From: Progne subis subis
Lineage: Eukaryota; Chordata; Aves; Passeriformes; Hirundinidae
NCBI GenBank assembly: GCA_022316685.1
Contig: JAKJHU010000337.1
Coordinates: 153,008-217,007, forward strand
Direction of reading: 5' to 3'
DNA length: 64,000 bases
Positions 1-9,849 of this stretch are shown piece by piece; the stretch's first letter is position 1; the number at the start of each line of letters is the position of its first letter. The translations under genes and the position numbers were made by a program. Under the pieces are notes generated by a model. It made no database searches, was not told the DNA's origin, and worked only from the letters and a program-made list of their open reading frames with translations.

Positions 1-231
1 GAACATTTTCATGCCTCACCACCTGTGCTCCTAATTGGTAATTTTTGTCAAATATGCTAATCTGCTACATTTATAAAACTGTATTCACCCTTTGGGGGCT
101 GGGTGTTTTGTGGATATTTTCCATATCTGCCCCTTGGAGGCCTCCAATAAAGATCAGCCTTTCTACTACCTCCTCTATAATATTATCTCCAAGGCTGTTA
201 CTTTATTTCTGGGTTCTTGAAGGCATCAACA
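1..231 (+). mobile_element. 3' part of an LTR, cut by the window edge
   Basis: The stretch looks like the end of a retroviral LTR in plus orientation. An AATAAA lies at 146-151, a T-rich stretch follows, and the block ends in a CA dinucleotide near 231, where minisatellite sequence begins abruptly. The 5' end is outside the window, so solo LTR and provirus cannot be told apart. The call rests on composition and signals only. I found no second copy of this LTR in the window. Confidence 0.4.
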
Positions 232-473
232 CAGCCGGGCCTCATGGCACCAGGAGAGCTCTGTGACACAAGGACATCTTGGGGAACCAAGTGTCCACTG
301 CAAACACAGCGGGGCCTCATGGAAGGCAGGTGCCACTTGGATAGTGCCAGGGCACGTGGAGCTCAGTGTCCACTGTGACACAGCACAGCCCCACGGAACC
401 CAGCAGAGCATTGTGACAACAGGGAATCTCATGGATGAAAGGCTCTCCTTGGGCAAAGTGGGGCCTCCTGGGA
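232..473 (-). repeat. Degenerate ~37-bp minisatellite, reverse orientation
   Basis: Degenerate units here read on the minus strand as the GTGTCAC...CCTTGGTTCCAT motif that forms the arrays at 17.43-18.3, 38.29-38.76 (reverse) and 45.99-46.44 kb. The array ends where OR-coding sequence begins, so it seems to mark the breakpoint that removed the 5' three quarters of the receptor at 474. Confidence 0.6.
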
Positions 474-830
474 CACAAAGCCTTTTCCACGTGCCTCCCT
501 CGCCTTGTTGTGGTGTCCTTGTTTGTCAGCAGTGGTTTATTTGCCCACCTGAAGCCCCCCTCCATCTCCTCCCCATCCCTGGATCTGGCCCTGTCAGTTC
601 TGTACTCGCTGGTGCCTCCAGCCCTGAACCCCCTCATCTCCAGCCTGAGGAATAAGGAACTCGTGGAGTCCATGAGGAAACTGCTGGCTGGATTTCAGAA
701 GCAGAAACCTGCATCTTTTCTTCTGCAGAACCTTCTGAATATAACTTATTTCAATCTCAGTCTTGGTGTCCTTTTTTTCCATTTTTGCATTTTTTTAATA
801 CATTCCTACTCTTATATTTTCCACAAATAA
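474..830 (+). pseudogene. Olfactory receptor fragment (TM6-TM7 and tail only)
   Basis: About 80 codons match the last quarter of the OR copies at 15.2, 41 and 49.9 kb: the HKAFSTCLPHL-type loop before TM6, TM6, the [20 protein letters not shown] stretch, and the TM7 motif (PALNPLISSLRN here, [12 protein letters not shown] in the relatives). The TM7 tyrosine is replaced by serine. After TM7 the tail is longer and hydrophobic, running to a stop at 828-830, where the other copies stop about 16 codons past LRN. TM1-TM5, including the DRY region, are missing and replaced by minisatellite. It cannot encode a receptor. Intronless ORs are odorant-sensing seven-helix receptors. This one is a truncated duplicate from the same family as its neighbours. 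Confidence 0.85.
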
Positions 831-1865
831 ATGTCACTACTCACAGCATTTCTACATGAGTATCTGCCATTATTCAGTATTTCAATGACTTTCAAAAGCT
901 TTGTTCCCTATGGCTCTGAATAAAATAATGATCTTTTGCAGATGGGAAGGAAAGAGGCTCACAGCAGAGCCAGCAGAGACAGGGACAATGGCCCTGGCTC
1001 TTTCCACATCTGCTCTTCCCAGCTCCACACTCCCCTTCCCAGCCCTTCTGTGGGTGCAAGGCCGGAGTGCTCGGGCAGTTTGGTCACTGTCCTGCTGCAT
1101 GTCCGTGCTGTGACCATCCTCCTCAGCAAAGGCCTCAGAAAGCAAAGGCCACATGTGTAAGGACAGAAATAACAACTGAGATCAATTCTCTACTTCCCAT
1201 CAGCAGACAATGTCCAGCAAGCTCCTGGCAGGAAAGGATGGAGTACCTGTACTTTGTGCTTGGTGTGAGAAATGTCTCAATAACAAAAGACATCCACAGC
1301 CCTCACCGCCACCCCCATCACCCTTCTTTCCCCTCAGTTTTATTGCTGACCATGACGTCACAAGGAATGGGAGCTCCCTTGGGTCAGTCCAGCCCAGCTG
1401 TCCCCTCCCTGTGCCCTCAGGAACACTTTCCCACCCCCAGCCCATTGGATGGGGGGTGTCAGACATGCCCTGGGCAGAGGTCAGGGCAGCGCTGGCCATG
1501 TGAGGGCAGAGCCAGGGGGGCAGCGAGATGGGAGTGTGCAGCAGCTGTGGGACAGGGCAGGACAAGCTGTGCTGGACATGGCCAAGGGCTCTGGCAGGGC
1601 TGGCAGTGCCCAGGAGAAGCCAAGTCTTGGTGTCCTGGGACACAGCAGCCTCTGTGCCACCAAGGGCTGTGAGGAGACACCTTGTCCTGAGGCCCTGGGG
1701 CCTCCTGGCACAGCCCCAGCAAGGCTGGGCACTGTCAGCCCCTTGTGCTGCCCTCAGCATCCCCCTCACATGCCAGTGGCCTCAAGGATGTGCTGGAAGG
1801 AGTCCCTGGGGAGCCTTGGTCAGCAATGGCCCTGGGGGGCTCCTGAATGCTCCCAGGGACTGCAG
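831..1865. other. Noncoding stretch, GC-rich in its second half
   Basis: No supported gene. Open frames occur on both strands at the same place, as expected from stop-poor GC-rich DNA, and none shows a recognisable domain. No repeat copy was recognised with confidence elsewhere in the window. Confidence 0.5.
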
Positions 1866-2290
1866 GTTTTTCAAAGGACTTTGGGTTTTGCTTTTGCCTT
1901 GCAGTCTCTGAGAGGTTCCTGCAATCATGGCCTCCAATTATCTGCTCTAATGAGCTCCTTGAGAGCTTTGCAACGACACTTAGTGGGGCTCATTAATGCT
2001 TTGAGATAGTCAAGGTGTTTAAGGTACTTTGGGTTTTCCTTCCCACACTGAGTCTCTGAGAGGTTTTTGTGCAATTCTGGCCTCCAGTTCTCCCCCTCAA
2101 GGTGTCCATGAGGAGCCTGTGTTGGGGATGGACCTCAGTGGAACCCATTAGTGTTTCGAGACACTTTGGGTTTTTCTGCTGACTTTGACTCCTGGAAAGG
2201 GTTGTGCAATTTCCTCTCAGGCCCTGAGGATCCAGGACTCAGCACCAAATGCACGATGGGGCTCATTACGATCAAGCAAGTCCTGACAAA
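1866..2290 (+). repeat. Degenerate ~140-150-bp tandem repeat, three units
   Basis: Three successive units begin near 1875, 2024 and 2161. Each starts with a CTTTGGGTTTT-like core followed by a TCTCTGAGAGG-like segment and then a GGCCTCC/GGCCCT block. A diverged single unit recurs near 13019 (AAACTTTGGACTTT...) and, inverted, near 44.19 kb, so it is part of the duplicated cassette. No coding potential seen. Confidence 0.55.
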
Positions 2291-3270
2291 CCATGGCTGT
2301 GCCTTGATTTCCCTCTGATCTGGTGCAGTTCATTAGGCAGTATTTTTTCCTAGAGTTAGGGTGAAATATTTCAAAGAACTTCCAATAAACTCACATTCCT
2401 ATTTTCATGGGTAAATTTTTCTCTTTAAAGCAGAGGGGTTTACAGCATTCAGTGACTGATACTGACCCAGGGTCTCTCCTAAGGAGGTCTGGCCTGGTCA
2501 GAGAAGTTGGGCCTTGAGGTCTGACCCAGTGTGGACAACCTTGTTCCACATCCCCCAACCCCCTCCTGTCTCCCCTCACTCACCTGGGACCTGCTTTTCT
2601 AAGAGAACTGGCTGCACTCAAGCAAAGAGTGGATTTCTTCCTTTTTTAGCAATCTAAAACTCCTAAGTTCCAGGCAATCTACGCAAGTGAATGCCAAGCC
2701 CAAGGTGCCACTAAGGAGGTTGCCACTCCCCAAGGCAGAACCATGCAAGGAATGTTTTAGACGCAGGAAGTTCTAAAATAAATACAAATTCAGAGTTGGC
2801 TGAAGGCAGAACTAGACCAGCTCCTGAATGACAGACAAGCTTTGAACTCCTTGCAGCTCAAAGCTCCAGGTGGGTCGTTGGGAGGTGTGTGAGTGAGGCA
2901 AGAGTGAGGGGAAGGGAAATGCAGAGAGCCCTGGAAGTGCTTGTGCAGACAGGCTGTGGGGAAGAGCCCTGCAGCCCTGCCCTGGGCCAGGAGTGAGGGT
3001 GGATCATCATCCCAACCTGCCCTGGGCCATGGCAAGGGGCTGTGGCCATGGACACTGCACTGACCCCTCTGCACCAGCCCCTTGCTCAGGATTGGTGTCA
3101 CTGCCCAGAGCCAGAGGGGATCCCTTGCTGGGGGCTTGTGCCACGGCCACCTGCCCTGTGCCGCGCTGGCTGCTCAGGCACCACGGAACCAGCAGCAAAT
3201 GCCACTGCCAGGGCCAAAGGCCAGCTCAGCCAGACAGAAAGGGGCAGTGCTGGGCACTGCTTCCATGGCA
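2291..3270. other. Noncoding stretch
   Basis: No gene or RNA is recognisable. Short overlapping frames at 2790-3330 on both strands are compositional. The right end leads into the repeated block that starts near 3270. Confidence 0.5.
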
Positions 3271-4480
3271 GCCCTCCCTGGGAAACCACACCTGGGTCAC
3301 CTGTCATGGAATTGCCATGGAAACCCAGCTGATTGGAAATGCAGTGGTGGACAAAGGTTTTAGTAGGGTCTGTCCCAATAGGACAAAGGGTGGTGGTTTT
3401 AAACTAAAGGAAGGGAGGTTCAGATAAGGGGAGATAAGGAGGAAATTTTTGATGATGTGATTGGTCATACAGCAGGATAGGTTCCCTGGGAGGTGCTCAA
3501 TGCCCCATCCCTGGGAACATTCAAGTCCATCTGGGACAGGGCTCTGAACAACCTGATCTGGTGAAAGATGTTCCTGCTCATGGCAGGGGTTTGGATGAGA
3601 TGAGCACTGCAGAGCTCTTCCCATCCAAAGCATTCCAGGATTGCATGGGGAGAAGGGGCTGCTCACTGGACTCCATCCACTGCCTTGACTCCTCCTTGTC
3701 TCTGCTGGAGCCCACATGCAGCAGCCAAAGCCAGCCCCTTCTCTGGCCTTTCCCTGCCCTGCCCCAGGGGCTGACAGAGCCAGGCTGGCACAGGTGACCT
3801 TTAGGCTTTGCAGGGCTCAGGCACAGCGGCTGGGACAGAGTCAGGGCTGAGGTCACACTCTGTGGGCTGGGGCAGAGCCCATCCAGAAATGAGCCCTGGA
3901 GCAGCAGCTCTGCAGTGGTGGCCACCAGGCCGCCTTGCCAAGGGAGGCTTCTGGCCATGGCCTGGAAGCAGCTGCTGCTGCCAAGGCGCCTTTGGTGCCT
4001 CAGGCTCTCCCTGGCACAGCTCCCAGCACGGCACTCTGCACTTGTGCCCGAGGCCTTCACTGTCTTGGGGCTGGCCTGGGGCTTTTCCTGCAGCGGGATC
4101 TGCCCTGGTCCTGGCACAGGAAAGGCAGTTCCTGCTGGAGCAGGAGGCTCTGCCTGGAAGAGGCTAATAGAACTCCAACAGGGCTCTGTTTATTTCATAA
4201 CTGCTTTCTAGAGCACTATATTTTATAATTGGTATACTGTGGAGTAATTATCTTACTATGAGTAATTAACTTATATACTGTGGAGTCACTCTTTTTTTTT
4301 TATTTACTCTGTGGTGTAAATAAATCTTTCTGTCTAATCCTGTTTGGAATCGATCATAACTGTATTTATAGAAATATATCTGGTGTTCCATTGTTAATCC
4401 TGTGGGACAAGTTGCATTACAGTTCAATTCCACCTGTCCAATCATTTCCACATAAAACTTTGACCAAATGTGGGCATGGG
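3270..4480 (+). repeat. Left copy of a ~1.2-kb inverted repeat (partner 30.0-31.17 kb)
   Basis: Reading forward, this block contains a CR1 tail, a GC-rich unit (about 3650-4170) and an AT-rich end (about 4180-4480). The same three parts appear in reverse complement at about 31170 down to 30000. The GC-rich unit has a third, partial forward copy at 20340-20690. Open frames in the GC-rich unit are shared by all copies, but they occur on both strands and match no family I know, so I treat them as noncoding. Confidence 0.8.
3356..3650 (+). mobile_element. CR1 LINE 3' end fragment
   Basis: The frame before the 3' UTR ends in GGGFKLKEGRFR, a typical CR1 ORF2 C-terminal stretch. The 3' UTR follows, with the usual phrases about a lead segment ('ctgaacaacctgatctggtg') and 'catggcaggggtttggatg'. 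The 3' tail is present near 3640. The 5' part of the element is absent, as is usual for CR1. The inverted copy is at 30790-31085. Confidence 0.8.
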
Positions 4481-4741
4481 ATTGGATCCAGCTGCTCACA
4501 GTCTCTTCTCTCAGATGGAATTTTAAAAGTCTAGGCATCCTGGAGGGGTTTGGGGATCCATGGTGGCTGTTGGATGTCATTTCATTACCTCATGGCCCAG
4601 CAGGAGTTTCTCCAATGAAGAAATAAAGCTTTGGCCTGAAGCTCCCACTCTGCCCATGACAGGAACCCCTGTGAGTGTCTGGGACATCCCGGCTCTTTGG
4701 CAGCCTGGGGACTCCTGGGATGTCACTGTGGAGCCCCCGTG

Positions 4742-5349
4742 TGAGACATGACTTGAAAGAGTTAAGATTTTAGCTAAGGGTTAGAAGCAATTTATATTGA
4801 TCAAGATGTAAGTTAGATTAGTAAATGGTAGGTTAATGATTATTAGATGCCCAAGCTAGAGCTAACTGTTCTATTATGAGCTTGCTTATAGAAAAAGTGG
4901 TGTAAGTGAACCGTCATAAGAACAGATTGAAACCACTAGGAACAATGACCAGCACCTGGACTTGGTATCAATCAATCAATCACGAAGCAGGAGACCTTGG
5001 ATCATGCCAGAGGGTCATAGAGACCTGATGAAGACTCTCCTGACTTCATCCTTTGAGACCACTGACCTAATTCGAGACCACTGACGCAATTCAAGAGAAG
5101 AACTGCGCACGCGTGAAGGACTGATAGCCTCATTTTAATAGAGAGTGGGGATGGGAGGTGCTGGGGCTATGCATGTGTATTGTATGTAAGATCTTGGAAA
5201 ATAAATAGAGAGCAAAGAGCCTTGTTCGGGGCAGCCATGCCTTTTGGAGATGACTCCCGTGCCGCCCGCCGGTGAATAAACATACCACTTTCTAACTTTA
5301 ATTAGTTAGAGGGTCTTTGTCTGTGACTATATCGGTTTTCAATGACTCA
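4742..5349 (+). repeat. 5' LTR
   Basis: Begins TGAGACATGACTTG and ends CAATGACTCA. A TATA-like AATAAAT lies at 5200-5206 and an AATAAA polyadenylation signal at 5275-5280. This spacing fits a short R region. It is A-rich in U3 and has a GC-rich stretch before the polyadenylation signal. The solo LTR at 26533-27208 begins and ends with related sequence. Confidence 0.92.
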
Positions 5350-5352
5350 ATT

Positions 5353-5370
5353 TGGCGAGCCAGGCAGGAG
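5353..5370 (+). other. Primer binding site, tRNA-Arg type
   Basis: The 18 bases start with TGG three bases after the LTR end. They match the reverse complement of the 3' end of vertebrate tRNA-Arg(ACG) at 17 of 18 positions, as I recall that tRNA. Position relative to the LTR is what a retroviral minus-strand primer site requires. The tRNA identity should be checked against an avian tRNA set. Confidence 0.65.
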
Positions 5371-6870
5371 ACTGCTCTCTCTGGCCCTGGGGCCAGTGGG
5401 GTCTGGGACCCCTCTGGGTGCCCACCCAGAATTTTCTGGGAAGAGGGCTCCTGCAGTCCCGCTGACTACCCGGGGAAAGACCAGAGCCTGCTGGAATTAT
5501 GGACAAAAGGTATGTTTATACTTGAAAATAGGTACCTTTTTGGTGTAGGCGGTTGGTAAGACATGGAGAGACGTCTCGTGCACAACACATGCCTAAGTTG
5601 TGACAGCTCTGCAGAGCCTGGTTTGTCTTGGTTTGGTTTGGTAACCCGTGTCCCGTGGTGGGGAGCGGCAACCGGTTTTTGTTGTGCCTTGATAATCTGT
5701 GTCCCATGGTGGGGGCAACAGCGGCAATAGGTTAACCGGTTTTGTTGTCAGTTTTTGGTTTAAAGCTACCTTGGTCATCCATAATTCGAGTGGCTAGCCT
5801 GAGTCTTAAGATGCAAAGGGTCCCGTTGTGGGTCGCAGAAAATCCTGATTGCGGCTCCGTGCGCACCGGGGGTGTGTGTGTGTGTGTGTAGTGTGCACAG
5901 ATTTATGTTTTGTGGGTTTGTGTGTCTAGGCTGTGGAAGAATTATTGGTGCACCGTGTGTGTTGTGTTTTGTAACAGTTTGTGTCGTGATTTGACCTGTA
6001 AGGCATACGCATGGTCAGGAAAGGCTGTTGGTAAGTCGTGGGAGACATCCCACGCACAGCTTGTGCTTCTGTAGTGTGCTTGCAAGCTTGAGTGGTATCT
6101 GGTCAGTTGTACTTGGCTGCCAGCAGAGAAAGCTGTTAAGCTGTTGTATCGGGCCGTGGAGAGCTCGGATTGTTTTTGCTGGCAGAAGGGGATTTTGTCA
6201 TTTGCTGTGCCATAGAGGGCTCAGTTTGCTAGAATCCGGGACTAGCAATTGTAAGGGCAAATCCTGATTTGTGGTTGTTACACTGTGTGAATGTATCCTG
6301 ACTGTGAGAACAATTGAGAGAGAGTTTGTTGAGACGTGCTACCAGCACGAAGTGATTGAGGAGTTTGGACCCGCGGTTCCGTTTTCGGGCGACTGAAACG
6401 GCCGGGGAAAAACGAAGCGAGTGAGGTGTATGAAAACCCTTAAAGCCCCCTCCCTGCTGTGACTGTGGTGTGTGTGTTTTGGTTAGTCACTGTAACTGTA
6501 TTTTTGAGGCAACATCCATCTTGTGTTAAAAGTTTTAAGTGCAGCATATCTGAGTGAAAGAGTTTATTAGCCTCTGAGAGCTGAAGCGTGAATGTTTTTG
6601 AAGTAGATTTAGGACAGACAAAGGACAGAACCAGTTTGGCAAGAAGGAATAGAAACCCTTGACAAGAACTTAGTTGTGATTTTAGGTATGGAAACTGTGT
6701 TTGTAGATTGTTGGAATTAAAGTAAGGATAACTTCGGTCTGAGAACTCGATCTGGCCAGATGAATAAAAGGAATTCCTTTACCTCAGTGGTTTAGGCTTG
6801 ACTCGTAGGAGTTTGTGAATTCAGCAAACTGGTGAATAGACAGAGAAAATAAGAGAATGTATCTAGAAGG
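5371..6870 (+). other. ERV leader without gag
   Basis: A 1.5-kb stretch between primer site and pol remnant has no long open frame and no capsid or zinc-knuckle motif. It contains a 10-bp palindrome GAGACGTCTC (5568-5577), a TG microsatellite (5872-5889), and two similar segments beginning GGTTGGTAAG (5550) and GTTGGTAAGT (6028), each followed by a short self-complementary motif. Such palindromes are common in retroviral packaging or dimerisation leaders. A role here is inference. Confidence 0.5.
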
Positions 6871-6887
6871 TTTATATCAGATGTCTG

Positions 6888-7545
6888 TTGGGGACTAGTG
6901 GCTCTGGAGTAGGAGCAATGGGCTGTGGAGAATTTAGAAAGTCAAAAAGAATGGTAGAACGAGATGATGTTGAGATTGTGGTAACTAACATTGTGAATCC
7001 AGCTTCCTTCCTCAGCAGGAGCATGGGAGAACCAGTGATCCATGAGTGCCTGGAGGCCATCGAAGCCACCTACTCCAGTTGCCCGGATCTGAAGGACACC
7101 CTGCTAGAGAATACTGAGACCTGGTCCAGCGATGGAAGCAGCTGTGTCATCAGTGGAAGGCATGCTGGGTATGAGGTTACCATGAGCAGAGAGGTAATAG
7201 AGTCTGGACCATTACCAACCAACACCTCGGCACAGAAGGCTGAAATAACTGCCTTAACTCGGGCTTTAGAGCTGGCAAAAGGAAAGAAAGTTAATATCTA
7301 CACAGACTTAAGGTATGCATTTGAGGTAGTTCATACACTTGGAGCCGTCTGGAAAGAAAGAGGACTGTCGAATTGACAAGGAAAAAGTATTAAACATGCA
7401 CAAGCGATAACAAAACATGAAGGCAGTCCAGCTACCTGAAAAGGCAGCCATCATGCATATCAAGGCACACCAAAAAGTGAGCTCTGAATTGGAGGAAGAA
7501 GACAAGCTGGCGGACAGAAAGGCAAAAGAAGCAGCTAAAAGTGAG
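6888..7545 (+). pseudogene. ERV pol remnant: RNase H domain
   Basis: The frame ending at 7376 carries RNase H landmarks: an SDGSS acidic strand, AEITALTRAL with the conserved glutamate, and IYTDLRYAFEVVHTLG, in which the usual serine of the TDSRYAF motif is leucine. After a frame break the domain continues at about 7428-7540 with an IMHIKAHQ histidine motif and KLADRKAKEAA. The true start cannot be set, since the upstream connection domain and RT are deleted. In the virus this domain degrades RNA in RNA-DNA hybrids. Here it is inactive because of the frameshift and truncation. Confidence 0.8.
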
Positions 7546-7904
7546 ATAGGTAGTCTTAATTCCAGATGGGCAAATTTCCATTGAAGGTAAGCCAAAGCAC
7601 AGTAAAAAGGACAATAGGGGTGGGCTATTACAGATAAAAGGAAAGGAAGATTTATGTTCCCCCTCTTACAAGCTATAGTCATTAGTGAAAGAGGAACATG
7701 AAAAAAAACACATTGGGGAATAAATTAATTATTTGAAAGATAGAATAATATCTAGAAATTTGTAAAATATAGTAATTTAGGTGAGTTGCCAATGTAGCCT
7801 TTGCCTCCAAACTAATCCCAAAAATATTTTTAAACCAGAGCTTGGGCAAATTGGGAAAAGATATGTACCTGGGCAGCAATAGCAAATTGATTTTTCAGAA
7901 CTAC

Positions 7905-8389
7905 CCAGGAAAGGAGGGCATGGATACCTATTGGTATTAACAGATACCTTTTCAGGGTGGCCAGAAGCTTTCCCTACCAGAACTGCCAAAGTGCAAGAGG
8001 TAACCAAAGCAGTGTTATAAGAAATAATACCATACTTTGGAGTCCCAGCCACAATGTTTTTAGATAGGAGGCCATATTTTATTTCAAATTGTGTAGCAAA
8101 TTAAGCAGCAAATTATAAAACTGGGGCTCAAACCAGAGAACTAGATGGACCAGTACATGATGTATAGCCTGGGGATTATGTATACTTAAAGTCTTTTGCA
8201 GAAAAAACTTTGGAACCACGGTGGGAGGGACCATTCCAAGTGCTCCTCATCGTCTTTAATACAATCAAGATCAAGGAACAAAGCACCTGGATCCATCACT
8301 CCCGAGTGAAGAAAGCTCCTAAGAAACTCTGGAAAGTTATATTGGGTGACAATGAACTAAAATTAAAACTTTCTTGGGAAAATAAATGA
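7905..8389 (+). pseudogene. ERV pol remnant: integrase core and C-terminal domain
   Basis: One segment (about 7915-8085) reads as a DDE integrase core with TDTFSGWPEAFPTRT and, after an in-frame stop, PYFGVPATMFLDRRPYF, the region of the second catalytic aspartate. About 60 bp later (8155 on) the C-terminal domain appears: PGDYVYLKS, EPRWEGPFQVLL and WIHHSRVKKAP, a gammaretroviral arrangement, ending at the stop 8387-8389. The third catalytic residue region is deleted. The stretch between RNase H and the core (7550-7900) is AT-rich and unresolved. Confidence 0.75.
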
Positions 8390-8438
8390 TAAGTATAATA
8401 TAACAACTTTTTGAAAAATAGGAAAGCTTGTAATTGTA

Positions 8439-9169
8439 ATGGGTAATCAAATAGGTATAGCCTGGAGAGTTGTGGCATTTATGACCATCGCTATAGCCAC
8501 AGCTAATGCAGCACCACTGCATTACAATGTGACTGGTAAATATAAGTGCCAAGGGAAAGCTTATGATTTTATCTCCTGTACGTCTCTGATTCAGATGCTA
8601 AAAAATTACAAATGCAACTGGGTAAGAAAACTTAATTTAACTTGTGCATTTGTAACATTGTCAAAATTGAAGAATGTGATTTTTCCTATTAGGCACATGT
8701 TGTATCCCACCAACATATAAAAGCAAACTTGACCACTGTTCAAGAAATATTGCCTGTGCCTATAGAGATGAACTTAACTTCAGTTGCACAATTATTGAAA
8801 CACCATGGATTAAAGAAAAGAAGAAAAAATTAGAAAGAAAGAGAACTTTGATTGCAATGCATCATGACACAGAGACTATACAGAGAGTATTTAAAAGTTA
8901 GTAGAAGGCCCATCCCATCATTGGTGGGATGTGCTTTCTGGGTAGTCACCAGCTGCAACTGGTTTGGTCAATACCTTGGTTTATTTGATTATTGTTTTTT
9001 TTTTAATTTAGTTGGTATAAATTTGATTTTGTTTGTTATAATATTTCTTTGGAATTGGAAAATGCTGAAGGGACTACCAGCTTTAAATTTAATATTAAGA
9101 GCATATAGTACAGTTTTAAAGGACCTCTACCACACAGTTTTGCTAGATGAAGAAGAATTTACATATTAG
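8439..9169 (+). pseudogene. ERV env remnants
   Basis: An ATG at 8439, 50 bp after the pol stop, opens a 93-codon frame with a hydrophobic N-terminal stretch (about residues 9-25) resembling a signal peptide, then a Cys- and Asn-containing segment. After degraded sequence, the frame ending at 9169 has a long hydrophobic stretch (FFFNLVGINLILFVIIFLW) like a membrane anchor and a short cytoplasmic tail. The middle of env is deleted. Position between pol and the polypurine tract supports env. Residue-level similarity is weak. Confidence 0.55.
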
Positions 9170-9189
9170 TAAAAGAATTTACTTACTTT

Positions 9190-9207
9190 GAAGAAGGAGT
9201 GGGGAAA
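9190..9207 (+). other. Polypurine tract
   Basis: A purine-rich run (AGAAGGAGTGGGGAAA type, with one T) lies directly before the TGAGACATG start of the 3' LTR. This is the expected plus-strand priming site of a retrovirus. Confidence 0.8.
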
Positions 9208-9811
9208 TGAGACATGACTTGAAAGAGTTAAGATTTTAGCTAAGGGTTAGAAGCAATTTATATTGATCAAGATGTAAGTTAGATTAGCAAATGGTAGGTT
9301 AATGATTATTAGATGCCCAACCTAGAGCTAACTGTTATATTATGAGCTTGTTTATAGAAAAAGTGGAGTAAGTGAACCGTCATAAGAACAGATTGAAACC
9401 AGTAAGAACAATGGCCAGCACCTGGACTTGGTATCCATCAATCACCAAGCAGGGGACCTTGGACAGTGCCAGAGGGTCACAGAGACCTGATGAAAACTCT
9501 CCTGACTTCATCCTTTGAGACCACTGACCCTATTCGAGACCACCGACCCAATTCAAGAGAAGAACTGCGCACGCATGATGGACTGATAGCCTCATTTTAA
9601 TAGAGAGCGGGGATGGGAGGTGCTGGGGTTATGCATATGTATTGTATGTAAGATCTTGGAGAATAAATAGAGAGCAAAGAGCCTTGTTCAGGGCGGCCAC
9701 GCCTTTCGGAGATGACTCCCGTGCCGCCCGCCGGTGAATAAACATACCACTGTCTAACTTTAATTAGTTAGAGGGTCTTTGTCTGTGACTATATTGGTTT
9801 TCAATGACTCA
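9208..9811 (+). repeat. 3' LTR
   Basis: Same start and end as the 5' LTR (TGAGACATG ... GACTCA). AATAAA at 9737-9742. It differs from the 5' LTR by about 30 substitutions and lacks one 4-bp ATCA unit of a short repeat. Confidence 0.92.
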
Positions 9812-9849
9812 AGTGGGTATCACTGCATAATTGTAATCCAAAAAACATA

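Larger units (their letters stand above)
4742..9811 (+). mobile_element. Gamma-like (class I) ERV with two LTRs and large internal deletion
   Basis: Two direct LTRs (4742-5349 and 9208-9811) flank 3.86 kb. By eye I count about 30 substitutions plus one 4-bp indel between them, roughly 5 percent divergence. A primer binding site follows the 5' LTR and a polypurine tract precedes the 3' LTR. Inside lie a long leader, an RNase H remnant, integrase remnants and short env remnants. Gag, protease and RT are missing. Flanking bases (CGTG before, AGTG after) could be a 4-bp target duplication with one change, but this is weak. The provirus is non-coding for any full retroviral protein. Confidence 0.9.

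Noticed and set aside
4737..9815. Clear target-site duplication of the 4.7-kb provirus
   Set aside because: Only GTG is shared (CGTG before, AGTG after); too short to claim without an empty-site comparison.
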